Positions 1 to 12,700 of a DNA stretch of 64,000 nt are shown piece after piece. The stretch's first letter is position 1. Each line of letters opens with the position of its first letter. The notes under the pieces were generated by a model. That model saw only the letters and a list, made by a program, of their open reading frames with translations. It was not told the DNA's origin and made no database searches. Where the stretch lies: positions 744,001 to 808,000 of the forward strand of contig CAMRHE010000461.1 of assembly GCA_947044405.1 (NCBI GenBank). The letters are read 5' to 3'. The position numbers and the translations under genes are program-made. The DNA is from Leptodactylus fallax. Lineage: Eukaryota; Chordata; Amphibia; Anura; Leptodactylidae.

Positions 1-433
1 TGTGCAGGGTACAATGAAATCTGAAGACTATCAAGGGATTCTAGAGAGAAATGTGCTGCCCAGTGTCAGAAAGCTTGGTCTCAGTCGCAGGCCATGGGTC
101 TTGCAACAGGATAATGATCCAAAACACACAGCTAAAAATACCCAAGAATGGCTAAGAGGAAAACATTGGACTATTCTGAAGTGGCCTTCTATGAGCCCTG
201 ACCTAAATCCTATTGAGCATCTTTGGAAGGAGCTGAAACATGCCGTCTGGAAAATGCACCCTTCAAACCTGAGACAACTGGAGCAGTTTGCTCATGAGGA
301 GTGGGCCAAAATACCTGTTGAGAGGTGCAGAAGTCTCATTGACAGTTACAAGAATCATTTGATTGCAGTGATTGCCTCAAAAGGTTATGCAACAATTTGT
401 TTTGAACGGGATACTACCTTTTCCCAGTGGTGA
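1..433 (+). CDS. Tc1-like transposase, C-terminal part (cut by window start)
   Basis: The frame is open from the left edge to a TGA at 431-433. It encodes the C-terminal part of a Tc1/mariner DDE transposase, the enzyme that cuts and rejoins the element's ends. The second catalytic Asp lies in [10 protein letters not shown] and the catalytic Glu in SPDLNPIEHLW. I count 34 residues between them, the DD34E spacing of Tc1 elements. The first Asp and the DNA-binding half lie outside the window. Tc1 proteins usually stop soon after the KGYAT motif; here the frame runs on for about a dozen odd residues, so the normal stop was probably lost by a small indel. I see no terminal inverted repeat before the TA repeat at 485. 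The family assignment is sure, but whether the whole gene is intact cannot be judged. Confidence 0.85.
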   Translation, partial: VQGTMKSEDYQGILERNVLPSVRKLGLSRRPWVLQQDNDPKHTAKNTQEWLRGKHWTILKWPSMSPDLNPIEHLWKELKHAVWKMHPSNLRQLEQFAHEEWAKIPVERCRSLIDSYKNHLIAVIASKGYATICFERDTTFSQW

Positions 434-483
434 GCACCCACATTTATGTGCATATTTTACTGGTGCGGTCATTCATTGTATTG

Positions 484-484
<1 letters not shown>

Positions 485-525
<41 letters not shown>
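485..525. repeat. (TA)n microsatellite
   Basis: About 20 uninterrupted TA units, shortly after the end of the Tc1 transposase frame. TA is the Tc1 target dinucleotide, so the repeat may mark the old insertion site, but no element end can be recognised next to it. Confidence 0.95.
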
Positions 526-528
<3 letters not shown>

Positions 529-1849
529 AGACTACCTCTTTAATTGATATTTTCCCTTACAAGTGGTACATTAAAATTTTAAAAAGAGTAAAAAAACAAA
601 TAGTGCAGTGTGTTTTAAACAGTCTGTTTGTTAGCATGGGTGTTCTGTCTTCTTACACGTTCTCTCAGTGTGCAGTCTGACATACAGCATAAACCTTCTC
701 TGTCTTCCAAATAAACAGATTGTTTTTTCTGTAGTCTATTTATTGGTCAACAGGTTGTGGATATGTAAATGTGATGATGATAATGATGATACTGGTAAAA
801 CTATAAGAATACAAATAGTACAGGTATAAGTATTGAGCATGAATCACATGGCCATGAAAACTTAAAATTAACAGTGAAAAGCACATGGTAACATGGCAGC
901 CTATACATATACACACATAACTTACTAACAGTAATAACTTCCTGAGTAAGCTATACATGGCTCACTAACAGTTCTGAACAATACATACATTAACATAAGA
1001 GAATTAAGAGAAATAAGAGAATTCCTACCAGATATGCTTGCACAGGGATAATGAAGATTAAGTGTGAGTAGTGCAAGAGATGGCATCCCAATGTCTTGTG
1101 GGCAGGTTTCTTACTCCCAGAATGCCTTGCTTTACCCAGAGTGCATTGTGGCTTCCATAATGCAATAGCTTCATAAGGGGAATTCAACAGGTAATGTAAC
1201 TGAAAGACCACTACATGGTGCTATAACCTAATTAGAATATACATTAACACAAGTATGTAAAATGAGATGACAACCCCTCCAGCATCAGATTCTGATCCAT
1301 TGGGCAGAACAATGGGAAATCATCTGTTTATCAATAGTCATATCTGTTGCTGTCACTTTGACATGACTAAGTCTGAGTTTGTTTTAGAGGGCTAGAAGGT
1401 GTTAGATAGAGTCCCAAGAGCCATAACAGTGTAATTAATGACTTTTTAAGGCAATAAATCAGTTACTAGCTGGCAGCAAACTCATTCTCCCCCCCTCTCC
1501 ATAGACCTTTGGTGTGCAATGCTGCAAAGCACATTTCCAAATGACAGATGAAATGGTGTAAAGCACACCTCCACTAAACTCTGTAGCATTACAAAACATG
1601 TTCTGTAAAGTGAAAGCCCACGCTTTTTTATCTGCCAGTCTGTTGGATAAGTCTATGCCAGGAGGGATAGTGCAATGGGGTTGCTTTCAGAGATTGGCCT
1701 AGGCTACTTACTTCCAGTGAATTATATTTTGTCTTTCTGAGACAGGTTTGATAAGGGTTGACAGGTTTTCTGTCCCATCATAACTGTATCACAGTGCAAA
1801 AAGCAAGTTCTATAGAGGCTTAGTTGGATGTTTTTGGTGTGGACATTGA
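526..1849. other. AT-rich DNA without recognisable gene or repeat
   Basis: Short open frames occur on both strands, but none has a recognisable domain or a plausible coding composition. I see no inverted repeats, tandem repeats or element ends here. Confidence 0.5.
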
Positions 1850-2110
1850 CTAGCCCACATAGAGGCAACACCAAGACCACATTTAACATCTTTGGGGTGA
1901 ACTAGAATGGAGATTGCAAGCCAAAACATCTTATTCCACATCAGTGTCTGATCTCACAAGTGGTCTCCTGGATGGATTGGCACAAATACCAACAGATGCT
2001 TACCAAAACCTTCAGAAAGCCTTACCAGAAGAGTGGAATCTGTCTTAACTGCAAAGAATGGGGTGACAACCAAATTGATATTAATGCTTATGTATTTAGA
2101 ACTGGATGTC
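1850..2110 (+). pseudogene. Decayed Tc1-like transposase 3' end
   Basis: A conceptual plus-strand translation passes through an LDELEWRLQA-like and a SVSDLTSGLL-like stretch and then a QKALPEEW-like stretch. These resemble the last 70 or so residues of Tc1 transposases after the catalytic Glu, where an alpha-helical tail precedes the C-terminus. Substitutions and stops are frequent and neither end of the element is visible. The match rests on remembered family patterns over a short stretch, so it is moderately certain. It belongs to a different Tc1 family from the one at the window start. Confidence 0.55.
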
Positions 2111-2251
2111 ATAAATTTTCCTTTGCTTTTTTACAGCAAACTAGCATTGATGTTTATGGAAATACTTATTTCCTTCACATGTCCCTTCAGTCATGCCCTT
2201 TCCCACCCCTTGTATATACATACATAAGTATTTTTTCAGCTATACTAACCA

Positions 2252-2627
2252 CAGGTGCATGTCAATAAATTAGAATATCTTTGAAATGTTTATTTCTTTC
2301 AGTAATTAAATTAAAAAAGTGACCTCCTATATTTTCTAGATTCTTTACACACAGAGTGTTCTATTTCAAGTGTTTTATTTCTGTAAATGTTGATTATGGA
2401 TTACAGGTAATGAAAACTAAAATCTAAGAAAATTTAAATATTGTAAAAAAGTTCAGTATTGTAAATTCAGTGTGTCACCTGCCAAGGTTTCCTAAGCCTT
2501 TAAATGGTCCCTCAGTCTGGTTCAGTAGGACACACAATCATGGAAGACGCTGATTATGGATTGTATTACTGAATTACTGAAATGAATGAACGTTTCAAAG
2601 ATATTCTAATTTATTGACATGCACCTG
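2252..2627. mobile_element. Tc1/mariner-type MITE (non-autonomous)
   Basis: The element begins CAGGTGCATGTCAATAAATT and ends with the near-perfect inverse, giving terminal inverted repeats of about 35 bp. A TA follows the right end at 2628-2629; the matching left base pair is CA, probably a mutated TA. The 376-bp interior has no open frame. The terminal repeat is very similar to the left end of the Tc1 fragment at 48923, so that family probably supplied the transposase. Confidence 0.85.
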
Positions 2628-2739
2628 TATGTAACTATTGTAACAACAACTGTCTACAAGCACCATTGTAATCTCAGCAAGCACTTTCACCTGGTTACCT
2701 TGGTTTATTGCAATACAGCCTGTGCTTCTCCATCTAGCC

Positions 2740-3272
2740 CTCCTCCTGCTGCTAATGAACCTGGGCCAGCCCATAGGGTGGGCACATCCTCCCTCTCAGT
2801 AACTTGAGTGTTTAACATATACCTGTGAGCTCTGCCCAGCCAATCCCTAGTAGCTCATGTCTATTTAAACCTGCTCATCCCTCTGAACTTATTTCTGTTT
2901 GATCATCGGTTTAGCGACTTCACCTTGATTCCTGACTCCTCTTTTGATACTGTTCCTTATATGCTGTTCTGTGTGTGACTTCTGGCTTATTATGACTCTG
3001 CTTCCACGCTGCCTGCCTCTGACCTACAGACAAAACACAACCACGCTTTTTCCAAACCCTCTGGTGCTTCGCACTGACATCAGTCAGCTGCCACCTACAT
3101 CGGAAACACTCCTAGAGGTATGGAACTGGTTGTCCCCTGCAGTGAAGACCAGATCCCTGTTTAGGGGTTAGAGGGTGAAAAGGGGGACCACTTAGACTAT
3201 GCCTTCAGGAGTAGCCCAAAGTCAAAACTGTTAGATGGCACATTGGGTCCTCGATCTGCTGCCCGTTATAAC
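2740..3272 (+). mobile_element. Possible degenerate LTR-retrotransposon LTR
   Basis: A GC-richer segment in AT-rich surroundings. It has a TATTTAAA-like promoter box near 2861 and then pyrimidine-rich sequence. Its end (CAGTGAAGACCAGATCCC, then a CCACTTAGAC block, then GGGTCCTCGATCTGC) resembles the 3' half of amphibian Gypsy-type LTRs as I remember them. Exact ends and a target-site duplication were not found, and no internal retroviral-type coding region is adjacent. It could equally be an unrelated old repeat. Confidence 0.35.
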
Positions 3273-4639
3273 TATGCTTACATGTGGTACTTGTCTTGTC
3301 CCATGTCACAATTACTTTTAATTGTCAAATAAATCATAGGAAAGCATTTACACACTAAGATGATTATAAGATGTAAATTAAAAAAAAAAACTGTTGTAAC
3401 ATGAAAAATCTGTACAAGTAAGGTTTCATCTTGGTGTTCATACTGAGGACATCTTGAATTGTCTATATATCTGGCACTATACACTATTTAAATTAATTCA
3501 GCACCCTTTCATGGAAAATAATTATTTTTTCCTGTGATATAAGTTAAATATATATTTTTTTTTTTGGCAATGACAATGTACATTTATTTGTACTATTCAG
3601 TAAAAACAATACATCATTTGACATATTGTTTCAATAATCATTTACAGTAAAGCCATGAAGATATTATTATGGTAAATAATGCATGATTCTCAGTTGATTT
3701 TCTTCATGCATGTACGCATTCAGTATTAAGAGATTTATTTCTTTCCCTGTACATAAAGCTTTAACAGTTTATTTTATATTGCTCTTATTAGATACTTAAC
3801 ATTGTGCATTTTCATTAAACACTTACAATGATTCATTAAACACTTGTAATAAGCATTTACAATAATTATCTTTTTATTTAAAACCATTTAAAGAATTGGT
3901 AATATACAATATAATAACCTATTCTCTGAAAATGCATATGAATATAGATAAGGTAAAACACCATTACTATCTGTAGCAAAATTACTAATTGATTGTCTAT
4001 ATTTGATGATGCTCTTGGGTAAATTAAACTAACACTACAAAATGCGATGTAAAAATAAAAATTGGAAGCATAAACTACCCTGGATTGAGTTGCAATTGAT
4101 TGGGTTAATCATACTTTGCAAAGTGAACTCAACTTGTAGGTCAGAAGTTCACAATGAAGAAATCCCTGGATATTTACCCAACTAAAATTAAATTACATTC
4201 CTAATTGTTTTGCAAATGCATTGGTCTAACTAATTAAATAGAAATTACTTTCAGAGTTGATAGTGTAAAGAATTATGAAGCCTTTAGACCTCACTTCAAA
4301 TTAGAAAGGAAGTCAGCTATTTTTTCTTGATATGCTAGAACAAACCATCTAACCATTTACTGATAATAAGACTTTTAGTAGCTGAAACTATACATTTGAA
4401 GAAATAATAAATAATGGTAAAAAATATGTTAGTATATTCATTACATATTTTTGATGATCAGTTGAACACATGGAAATTACAATGAAAATGTACCTTTTTT
4501 CTTAAAAAATATTACATTCTTTTTAATTCTGCAAATTTTGTTTTTGTGCTACCATTAAATATAATATGAATTATATAGATAATAAAAACAAACAATATTT
4601 GCTATTTAAATGGTGAAAATATATTCAGCGGATTCAACC
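3273..4639. other. AT-rich DNA without recognisable gene
   Basis: Very AT-rich sequence with short A and T runs. There are no frames with recognisable domains, no inverted repeats and no tandem arrays beyond simple homopolymers. Confidence 0.5.
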
Positions 4640-7600
4640 CAAATATTCCAAATTCCTCGGTTTGTAACAAAACCGAACAAATGGCGTTTTGCTTTGGGTG
4701 AATAAAAGTGGCTGTGCTATGAGAAAATGTCCAGGGAATACCAGGAAATAGAGAGCATATACGTCTGCAAAAGAAGGGGGAGGAGGAAACACTCCTTCAA
4801 GTACTACTATTAACAAAAAGAATGATGGTGGCAAAAGCAACACTGCTTCTGGCTTTGATGGCCCCACCAGTAGCTACAGGATTGTTGTACTTCCTGAGAA
4901 CGAAGATGAAGTTTTTGATTATTTAGTTAGCTCATCTCAGTCACAAGAGTATATTACATCCAAAAGTGATGTGATCTTGAGTCAGGCATCTGGGTGTTCC
5001 TCCTACTACATTTACTGCTGGGCTGGGCATTTCTGGACTATCAACTGTATCTCCTTCACATTTTTCACTGACTGATAGTGATGTGGCACCTGCTGAGCAA
5101 TGTATTTCTCCTTGTCAGAGCAGTTTTCCTCCTCTTTTTAATGAGCTGGATGAGAACAGTCAGCATTAAGTGCAAGCAGAGGAGGATGACAGGATGACTG
5201 TTGGTGGTGGTGGGGGTAGTAGTGGCAGGGGGTGTGGTACTACTACTACTGGCAGTCATTCTGGTAGGGGAACTAGGGCTATATCTGGAGGGGAAAATTC
5301 TGAGAGTGTTCATAGCCATGGTGATGTGTTAGAAAAAAGTGAGGAAGATGATAATGATGACTTTGCCGATGATGATTCTTTTGCAGATAGGACATGGCAT
5401 CCTGGTCAGGATGACAAGGTGACATCAAATGAGAGGGTGGTGGTGGTAGTGGTGGTAGTAATTCAAGCCATTGTGCAGGTCCAACATCCAAAAATCCTGG
5501 GGGAAGCTCTCAGTGTGGGGGTGGTGGCACTGGTAGTGGCAGATTTGTTTCCTCTGCTGCTGGCTATACAAAATCATCTCCCATGTGGGAATTCTTTTGT
5601 ACATTGCCAAATGATAAATCCATGGTGATATGCAAGATCTGCAACCAAAAACTTGTATGTATGTAATGTAGGAATGACATCTCTATGTACTTGCATGAAA
5701 AGGCATCACTCTCTTATTTGGAAAAATAGACTTGACAGTGGCACTGGCAGGGCAAGTGAACAAGGCTGTTCCCCTATGCCTTCCCGTGATCTTCTTAGTA
5801 GGCAGGCCACATCTACTAGTAGCATTAGCATATGATTGTCATTATTAAAATTATCACCAACTGTTTTTACTCCTCCTCCTCTACCCCGTCAATGTCAGTC
5901 ATCCATAAGGGAACGTGTGGCCAGGAGACAATAATATCATCCAGTAGTTGTGAAACTTAACTCGCACCTGGCCAAGTTGCTGGTTGTGCAGTCGCTGCCA
6001 TACCACTTAGTGGATTCCACTGCATTTTGACAACTGATGGCATGCACTCAATCTCAATGGAGGATACCATTATTTCTCTAGTACAGCTGTCCCTGCTTTA
6101 TATCGTCATTTGTCTGAGAATGTGGGCTTTCCTTAGATACATCAGTCTGGGCAAAGGTGCATACCATACATGGAGCAGCAATTCTGGACAAGGACAATAC
6201 ATGTCTTTCACGGCCCACTGCTTCAATGCTTTGAGTGGCAGCAGCCACAATCCACCAATGCAGCAAGGCCAGGTACTAGTTCGACCCTGATTGTGCAGGC
6301 TCATCCACCTCCTCTGGATCCTCCTCTCTAGACTTTTTCCCACAACCACTTTCTCCAGGGTAAGTCGTTGCTTACACTCCTCTTCCTTCTCCTCCACCCA
6401 CGTTTCATGAGTGTAAGGTGAAGTACTGCCATGTGGTTTTGCAAGTAATGAGCCTGGATAAGAGAAGCCACACAGAGGAGGAGCTACTTTACTGTATCCT
6501 GCAGCAAGTAACCCACTGGATGGCTCCTCGACAACTCCAACTGGGCTGAACTGCTGACAACAGCACCAATATTGTGCAGTTAGGACGAATAACACATTGT
6601 CTCTGTATGGCCTATGTCCTTACTCTGGTTGTTTGTCGCTTTATTAACCTGTTTTGTGGCTTAAAAGAGGTTCTCCTCATGGCCATAAAAATCTCTGTGC
6701 ATTTCAACCATTCTTACATCACAAATAACATGACATAACGTAACGGTCTGCCTTTGCACCATCCTATCTGTGACATTCCAACTAGGTGGAATTTCACCTT
6801 AAACATGCTAGATCGTATGTGTGAGCAGCAGAAAGTAGTCAACAATTATATCATGCAGCAGACCCTAGGGACAATCTGTTACTTCGAGATACATCATTGG
6901 AGGCTCATGAAGAAGTGTGCTGGCTTCTCAATCCCTTTAAATAAGTACCACCAAATTTGTCAGAAGAAATGACTTCAGCATCTGCAATGTGATCCCTTTA
7001 TTATATATCTTACAGGAAACCCTTACACTCATGCAACAAGGGATGGAAATGGAGGAACAGTTTCCACTCTTAGTCAACGTAATCGCCCTGTGTAGATGGA
7101 GAAGGTTGAGGATCCGAGTTAGGGTTATTATGGTAGAGGAACTGGGACTCCTAGACTGGAAGAATCTCCCTTGGATGCAGAGGGGGCCAGGAAAGGAGGC
7201 TGACCATTGTCTGTTTCAAGAAGAAGATGATGATGATGTTGCCGGCGACCACGCTGGCCAAGAACACCAACCATGGCAGGCCTCTGGGTCCGGGCATACA
7301 CTGGCAAGCATGGCAGGCTGTATGCACCACTGCTTATACAGCGACAAGAGTTTTATTAGCATCAAGCAGAAGGATGTGTACTGGGAGACAGTGCTCTTAA
7401 ACCTTCTCTATAAAGACAAATTGGGAGAATTCTTTCCTGCTTCCCAAAGGGAAGAAAAATTTAAATATTATCAGCTTGCTGCAGCATTTAGGGAGAGCAC
7501 TGCAACTTCCAGCGAAACATGTTGGCCACTGCCCATTCCCAGTCCACCTCACTAAGCCAGTGCTCCACCTCCTCTGCCTGTGCCAAAAGTGTCAGGAAGA

Positions 7601-8060
7601 TTAAAAGCAGCAGTAATCAGGCCCAGTACAGTATCTGGAAGATGATGAACCAAAAATTTTTAGCTCGCAACACCAACCATAGCCTCAACAGGCTACTGGC
7701 AATCCCCCGGCTACACCAGCAGGTACAGTCATACCTAGAGTACACCTATAGTCCACCAGATATCTCTGACCCCAAGAAATTCTGGGCCAATATGTCAGAG
7801 TATTGGAAGGAAGAGGTCCAGTTTGCCATGGGACTTTTATCTTGGCCTCAAGTATTATGCTTTCAGTGCCTTGGAAAAAAAAAAGTACTTTTATCAAAAT
7901 GAATCAGACATGGATCCATGAGGATTTTCAAACACCTACTTGCTGATAACTCCAAATAGTGGTTTCACCGTCTCCCTTTATCATTATCTTCCATTTACTG
8001 TATTGCTGCTGATGCTGGCAGCTGCTACTCCTAAATAGATACCCAATCATTATGGACATC
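4640..8060 (+). pseudogene. Decayed hAT transposase gene with BED zinc finger
   Basis: Pieces of one hAT-superfamily transposase lie in order on the plus strand, broken by stops and frameshifts. First comes an acidic, Gly/Ser-rich N-terminus (about 4850-5400). Next, about 5575-5720, is a BED-type zinc finger: an MWEFF start, a CKIC-x-x-x-K cysteine pair, then a CMKRHHS histidine end. At about 6540-6580 an ADNSTNIV stretch corresponds to the conserved hAT 'DN' catalytic block. At 6775-6830 ICDIPTRWNFTLNML matches the hAT 'PTRWNST' motif. At 7775-7865 FWANMSEYW...LLSWP matches the C-terminal dimerisation region. The C-terminal 'ERxFS' block is not preserved. Without it and with many stops, the gene cannot be functional. 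Terminal repeats and an 8-bp duplication were not found, so the element limits are approximate. Confidence 0.75.
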
Positions 8061-8159
8061 TCTTAAATGCTCCCCACTCCTTCTCCTCAGCTCCTGATTT
8101 GTCTTCCCGAGATGACATTGGCAAGTAATTTTAGAAATTACACCTCTAGATTGACATGA

Positions 8160-9240
8160 TATGAAGTACTTGATATCAAAAAAGGCTTCTCTGAGGATTC
8201 CATCCGGATACTACAGCTTTCTAAAGTGTGTCCTCAGATCCTTTGCCTGAGCAACAAAGTCTTGTTTACTAGGGCAATTTCTTCTCACCCTGAGATATTG
8301 GCCCTTTGGTATTCCTTTTCTTAATGAAAAAGGGTGACTACTACTCCATTGTAGAAACAAGTTAGTTGTTGTCTGTTTCCTAAACACTTTTACTTTGAGA
8401 ACACTCCAGTTGTCTTTTGAAACTAACACATCCAAGAAAGGAAGGTTATATCTCCTCACTTCATAAGTGAAGGATAAACCAATACAGTTAGAATTTAGTG
8501 TTTTTACAAATTCAACAATGGAGTCTAGGTTTCCCCTCCATAAAACCATTACATCATCAATGTACCATGCCCACAACTCGATGGTAGTTTATATTCCTCA
8601 TTGCCCTCCGCAAACACAATTGTCATCTCCCACCAGCCCAACTATGCATAAGTCATCGCACATGGATTACCCATAGCAGGGCTCCTGAGCTGGCGGTAGT
8701 ACTTACCGTTAAAGAGGATGAAATTATTCATGAGGGAAAATTCCAAAAGATCAAGAACAAACTTGTTGTGGGCACAGTACAGTGTACCTCTGAAGCATAG
8801 ATCCACTGCTCTAAGGTCCCATATATTTAGTATTGAGTACAGCGCCTCCACATCTATGGAGCACAACCCCACCTCTGCGTCCAAAGTGACCCCCTCAAGT
8901 TTACACAATAAATCAGAGGTTTCCTGGATGTAGGAGGAGAGGGAAACTACAAATGGTCTCAGGATTCAATATAGAAAGATCCCTATGTTCTGACAGAGAC
9001 CATTGACCACTGAAGCTATTAGTCTACCTTTTAGAGGATACAATCCTTTCTGGATCTTAAGTAAGTAATAAAAGATTACTTCTACAAGTGCCCCTGGTAG
9101 CAAAAAATCTAATTCCTTCTCAGATTTTTGCTTCATCAATTGACGCCTGTTGGCATCTGATGCCCTTGGAATGTGTGATCTTCCTTGAACATCATCAGGT
9201 GAGAATTGGGTGTGTTGTTAGTGGACCGGGGTGGAAGCAG
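8160..9240 (-). pseudogene. Penelope-like retroelement reverse transcriptase fragment
   Basis: Read on the minus strand from about 9240 down to 8165, the pieces fit a Penelope-like element reverse transcriptase. In order they are a GRLIASVVNGLCQNIG block (the family's RPIVSG-type motif), a VVSLSSYIQETSDLL-like stretch, LCSIDVEALYS (RT motif with the first catalytic Asp), AMGNPCA, then WYIDDVMVLW with the catalytic YIDD. FLDVLV and HPFSLRKGIPKGQ, typical of the post-catalytic region, follow. The frame is broken between segments. The GIY-YIG endonuclease domain expected downstream is absent, so the copy is 3' truncated near 8160. Another Penelope-like C-terminus lies at 31350-31680 but need not be the same family. 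Confidence 0.8.
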
Positions 9241-9404
9241 TCTCTTTGTAAATAGCCCTATGGTGAGGGAAACTTTGTAATGCCATTTGACCAGTCAGTT
9301 GACCAGAGTAGCCCATCACAGTGGGGATGTAGAAGAATTGGAACCCACCACTGTGGGTTTCTCATGTGGATTTATATATTTTTCCATTCTAGTAACTAGG
9401 TCCC

Positions 9405-9438
9405 CTGATGAATGAAGGAGAAGTGCCAGGAAACGCGT
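9405..9438 (+). other. Hammerhead-ribozyme-like core motif
   Basis: The strand carries CTGATGA at 9405-9411 and GAAA at 9430-9433, followed by ACGCGT. These are the conserved core pieces of a hammerhead ribozyme, including the short GC stem III seen in ribozymes of Penelope-like elements. The 18-nt stretch between the cores does not form an obvious stem II, so this copy is probably inactive. It lies 170 bp from a Penelope-like reverse transcriptase, but on the opposite strand. Confidence 0.4.
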
Positions 9439-9721
9439 AGAACTGTTAGGGACAATTTGGATAGGTGCAGTCTTTGGTACTGCCCTTGTGAGTCTTGAAC
9501 AGGGGGAAACATTGAGGGGCATTGTATGGACTGGTGTCTAACCTCCCTGGGACTGTTGTCAGTTACTTTGACTCCTGCTAAGTCTGAAAAGGTAAGATCT
9601 ACCCTGTTTAGCTGAGGCATTTATTTGGTTGTGTGTATATCTGTGATATATTGCCTACCTAGGCTTTTAAACATATTTATTAAATGTTAAGTTTTATTTT
9701 GTACATCAGTGTTGCTTTTTG

Positions 9722-9741
9722 ATTTTTTTTTTTTTTTTTTT
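9722..9741. repeat. Poly(T) run
   Basis: About 19-20 T residues. On the minus strand this would be a poly(A) tail, but no minus-strand element end can be recognised immediately to its right. Confidence 0.85.
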
Positions 9742-9769
9742 ACAAGAAACACACTTTAAACAGTCCCAT

Positions 9770-12700
9770 ATCCCGATTCTGCCTAAAATAGAAGATAAAC
9801 TTTAGTATTGCAAACAGTAAAGACATACCATTTCAGACCATCACTAAAGTGACAGATTCTGATTTTTTTTTAGTATAGGCACAATCAGTCATTCAGTCTG
9901 GACGATTGCTGATCTTTAGGCTCCAAACACTGGCCAAGCTTTGTGGATCAATCAAAGCTTGCGTAAATTGAATGCATTTGCTGAAGGCATCTTAATCTTT
10001 CTTAGTCTGACCGACACCTGGTACCTTTATGTCTAAATGGGAGGGATTTCACTTACTATTCAAATATTCATAACACCTTAAATAGGCCTAAATATTTGTT
10101 TATGACACATAAACACTCACACCTGATCTTATCTGCATCTATACACCAAATACTACTTTCTGACCATGTGTCCATTCTTCCCAATATCATTACAGGATGT
10201 GCCTAAAGGGGAAAGTAGCTGGTGCCTAAATACAACCTTGCTTGAAGACACTGATCACCACTAAGTAAATGTATCCCTCTCCCATCACTTTAAAACTGAA
10301 TGTACAATATATCTACTCCCATCCTATGGAAGGTGCGTAAGTCTATTATAAGAGGCGATTTTATTGCTTTGGGTGCCCATATTAAAAAACAAAGAACTGA
10401 CAAATTAAACTCTCTATTCACTCACAGTTTGACTCTCTAGAGAGTGTCCATAAATGCACAAAAGTGGTTTCCATGCTAACCCAATTGGTAGCACTTAGAA
10501 CTCATTTTAAATACATTCTTAACTTACAGTCTTCTAAACTCTTGCAGATTTTACTTTTCAAACACTATGCTCATTGTAACAAGGGAAATAAAATAATGTC
10601 AGCCTTGACACAAAAACAAAAAGAAAGATCCTTTATTTCTGAGATTACACTACCAGAAAATGCGACCACGTCCTCCACTGCCTAAATTACAGAACCCTTC
10701 TATCACACACTGTAGAACCTTAATCCAGAACAATCCCCTACTCGAACATTTACATCAGATAAAATCCAGACATTTCTCCAAGACTTATCATTATGTAGTA
10801 CCAAGGCACTAGAGGCCAGAATAACTCCTCCCGAAGATTGCTCACCCTGACCACACTGGTTTCGTCAGTGGCAGACAGGATAAGGACAATACATGTAGAA
10901 TCACCTGCCTAATTGAATTTGCCACACAAAAAAAATTCCCCTGGTCATGCCAAGAAGGCTTTCAACAGGGTGAGCTAGGTATATATGGAGAAAAAATTCT
11001 GCTTTCCTCCCAAATTCATACGATATTTTTTTTTCTTTTTACTTCCCCTAGTGTTAGAAATAGAATAAATGGGACATTGTCAAAATCATTCGATATTAGA
11101 AATGACACTCGCCAAGGTTGTCCCTTGTCCCCCTCCCTCTTCATAATATTTATGGAGACACTTTTACAACTTATTCAGCAAGACTACAAGGTATCACAGT
11201 AGGGCCACAGACACACCACATCTGCTGTTGCTGATGATTTACTAGTGCTTACCACAAACCATCTCAATCTATAATCTACCTAATATTACTTTTCCAAAGC
11301 TATGGGGAACTGTTGAATTTAAAGGTTAATTTCAGCAAATCTGAGATTCTGAACATCTCAACACCCCATGCTGCCATTGCTTTACTAAAAAAACAATCCC
11401 TCATGTCATTGGCCGATAACATCCATAAAATATTTAGATGTTCAGTTACCCAATGACCCATCCCTTCTTTATTATTTGAATTAAACCCTGCTGCTTAAAT
11501 CCACTTGCACCCAACTGTCTGCCCTTCATGCCCCATATACTGTATGCCATGGCTAGGCTGTAAAAACTTAATCAAAACACATATCGCCCCCAAATACCTA
11601 TACCTAGTACAAGCCCTCCCAATATGGATACCAAAGTCCTTTTCTAAAGCTATTAGAATATTATTCTCTACTTTTATATGGCACCCTGGTAGACCTCACC
11701 AAAGACAATCTCCTCACCCAACCTCCTTCCTTGGGTGGGATAGGCCTACCTGAAATGTTAACCTATTACCCAGCCAATCAAATTGTGAGAAGGCTGATGC
11801 TCACTAATAGTCCCTCTGAGTTTATATGGAGGAGCCCTTGAATCCTTTCTACTCCAGACAGTGGACAGGATGGCTACGGGGGGAATTACTACCTCACTCA
11901 CCAGCTGCAAAACACACTATTCACTATTACCTTATTTTCTCCCTCTTGCCCATATCTGCTACTTCACTTACTAACATATCTAGTAGATCCCAAATGAACA
12001 GGCGCCTCTGACTTTTGGCCTTGCATTAAACAATGTACTGTTGCAGACTTGTTTCCCACTGATGAAATTGTAACCACTGCTCACTTTCTTCAGAGAACTG
12101 GGCTACTTTTAAAAAACTTTACACATAGCTAAGATTTCTCCTACACCAGCCATCTGTATACATCCTCTAAGATGATGGATACCACTAGAACCTGGCTGTA
12201 ATTACTATCTGAGACTTATATTTTTCTTGTCACGCACAGTCCAACAACACATGCTATAACCTATATCTCCTCATGGGAATCTGATTTAGAGGAATATTTC
12301 TCACCTGAAGAATTCTGGAGTATACTTAAACACTCCCATGTGTTCTCCAAATGTGAGACGATAAAAGAAAACTCTTATAAGATTATCTCTCAATGGTATA
12401 AGACCCCCAAATGGCTAAACTTATGAAACCCATCCATACATGCTAGGTTTTGGAGATGCAACAGCGTGGAAGGCACAATGATACATATTTGGTGGTCATG
12501 CCCTGTTATAAACCTGATTTTGGGATCAGGGCCTCTCAGAAATTAGACTTGATATGCTCTGCCACACTACCCATTATATCATTTTATTATGGAAGCCCCA
12601 CAATGATTTCTCTCCAGGCCAGTCTTACTTCATTTCGGCTCATTGGAGGCAAGTAGAAACTCCTCTGTTAGCAATGTAGATGCAACAGGTTCATGACATT

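Noticed and set aside
5065..5628. Competing frames of Gly/Val-rich and Pro/Ser/His-rich composition
   Set aside because: Low-complexity N-terminal region of the decayed hAT gene; only the plus-strand frame leading into the BED finger makes sense.
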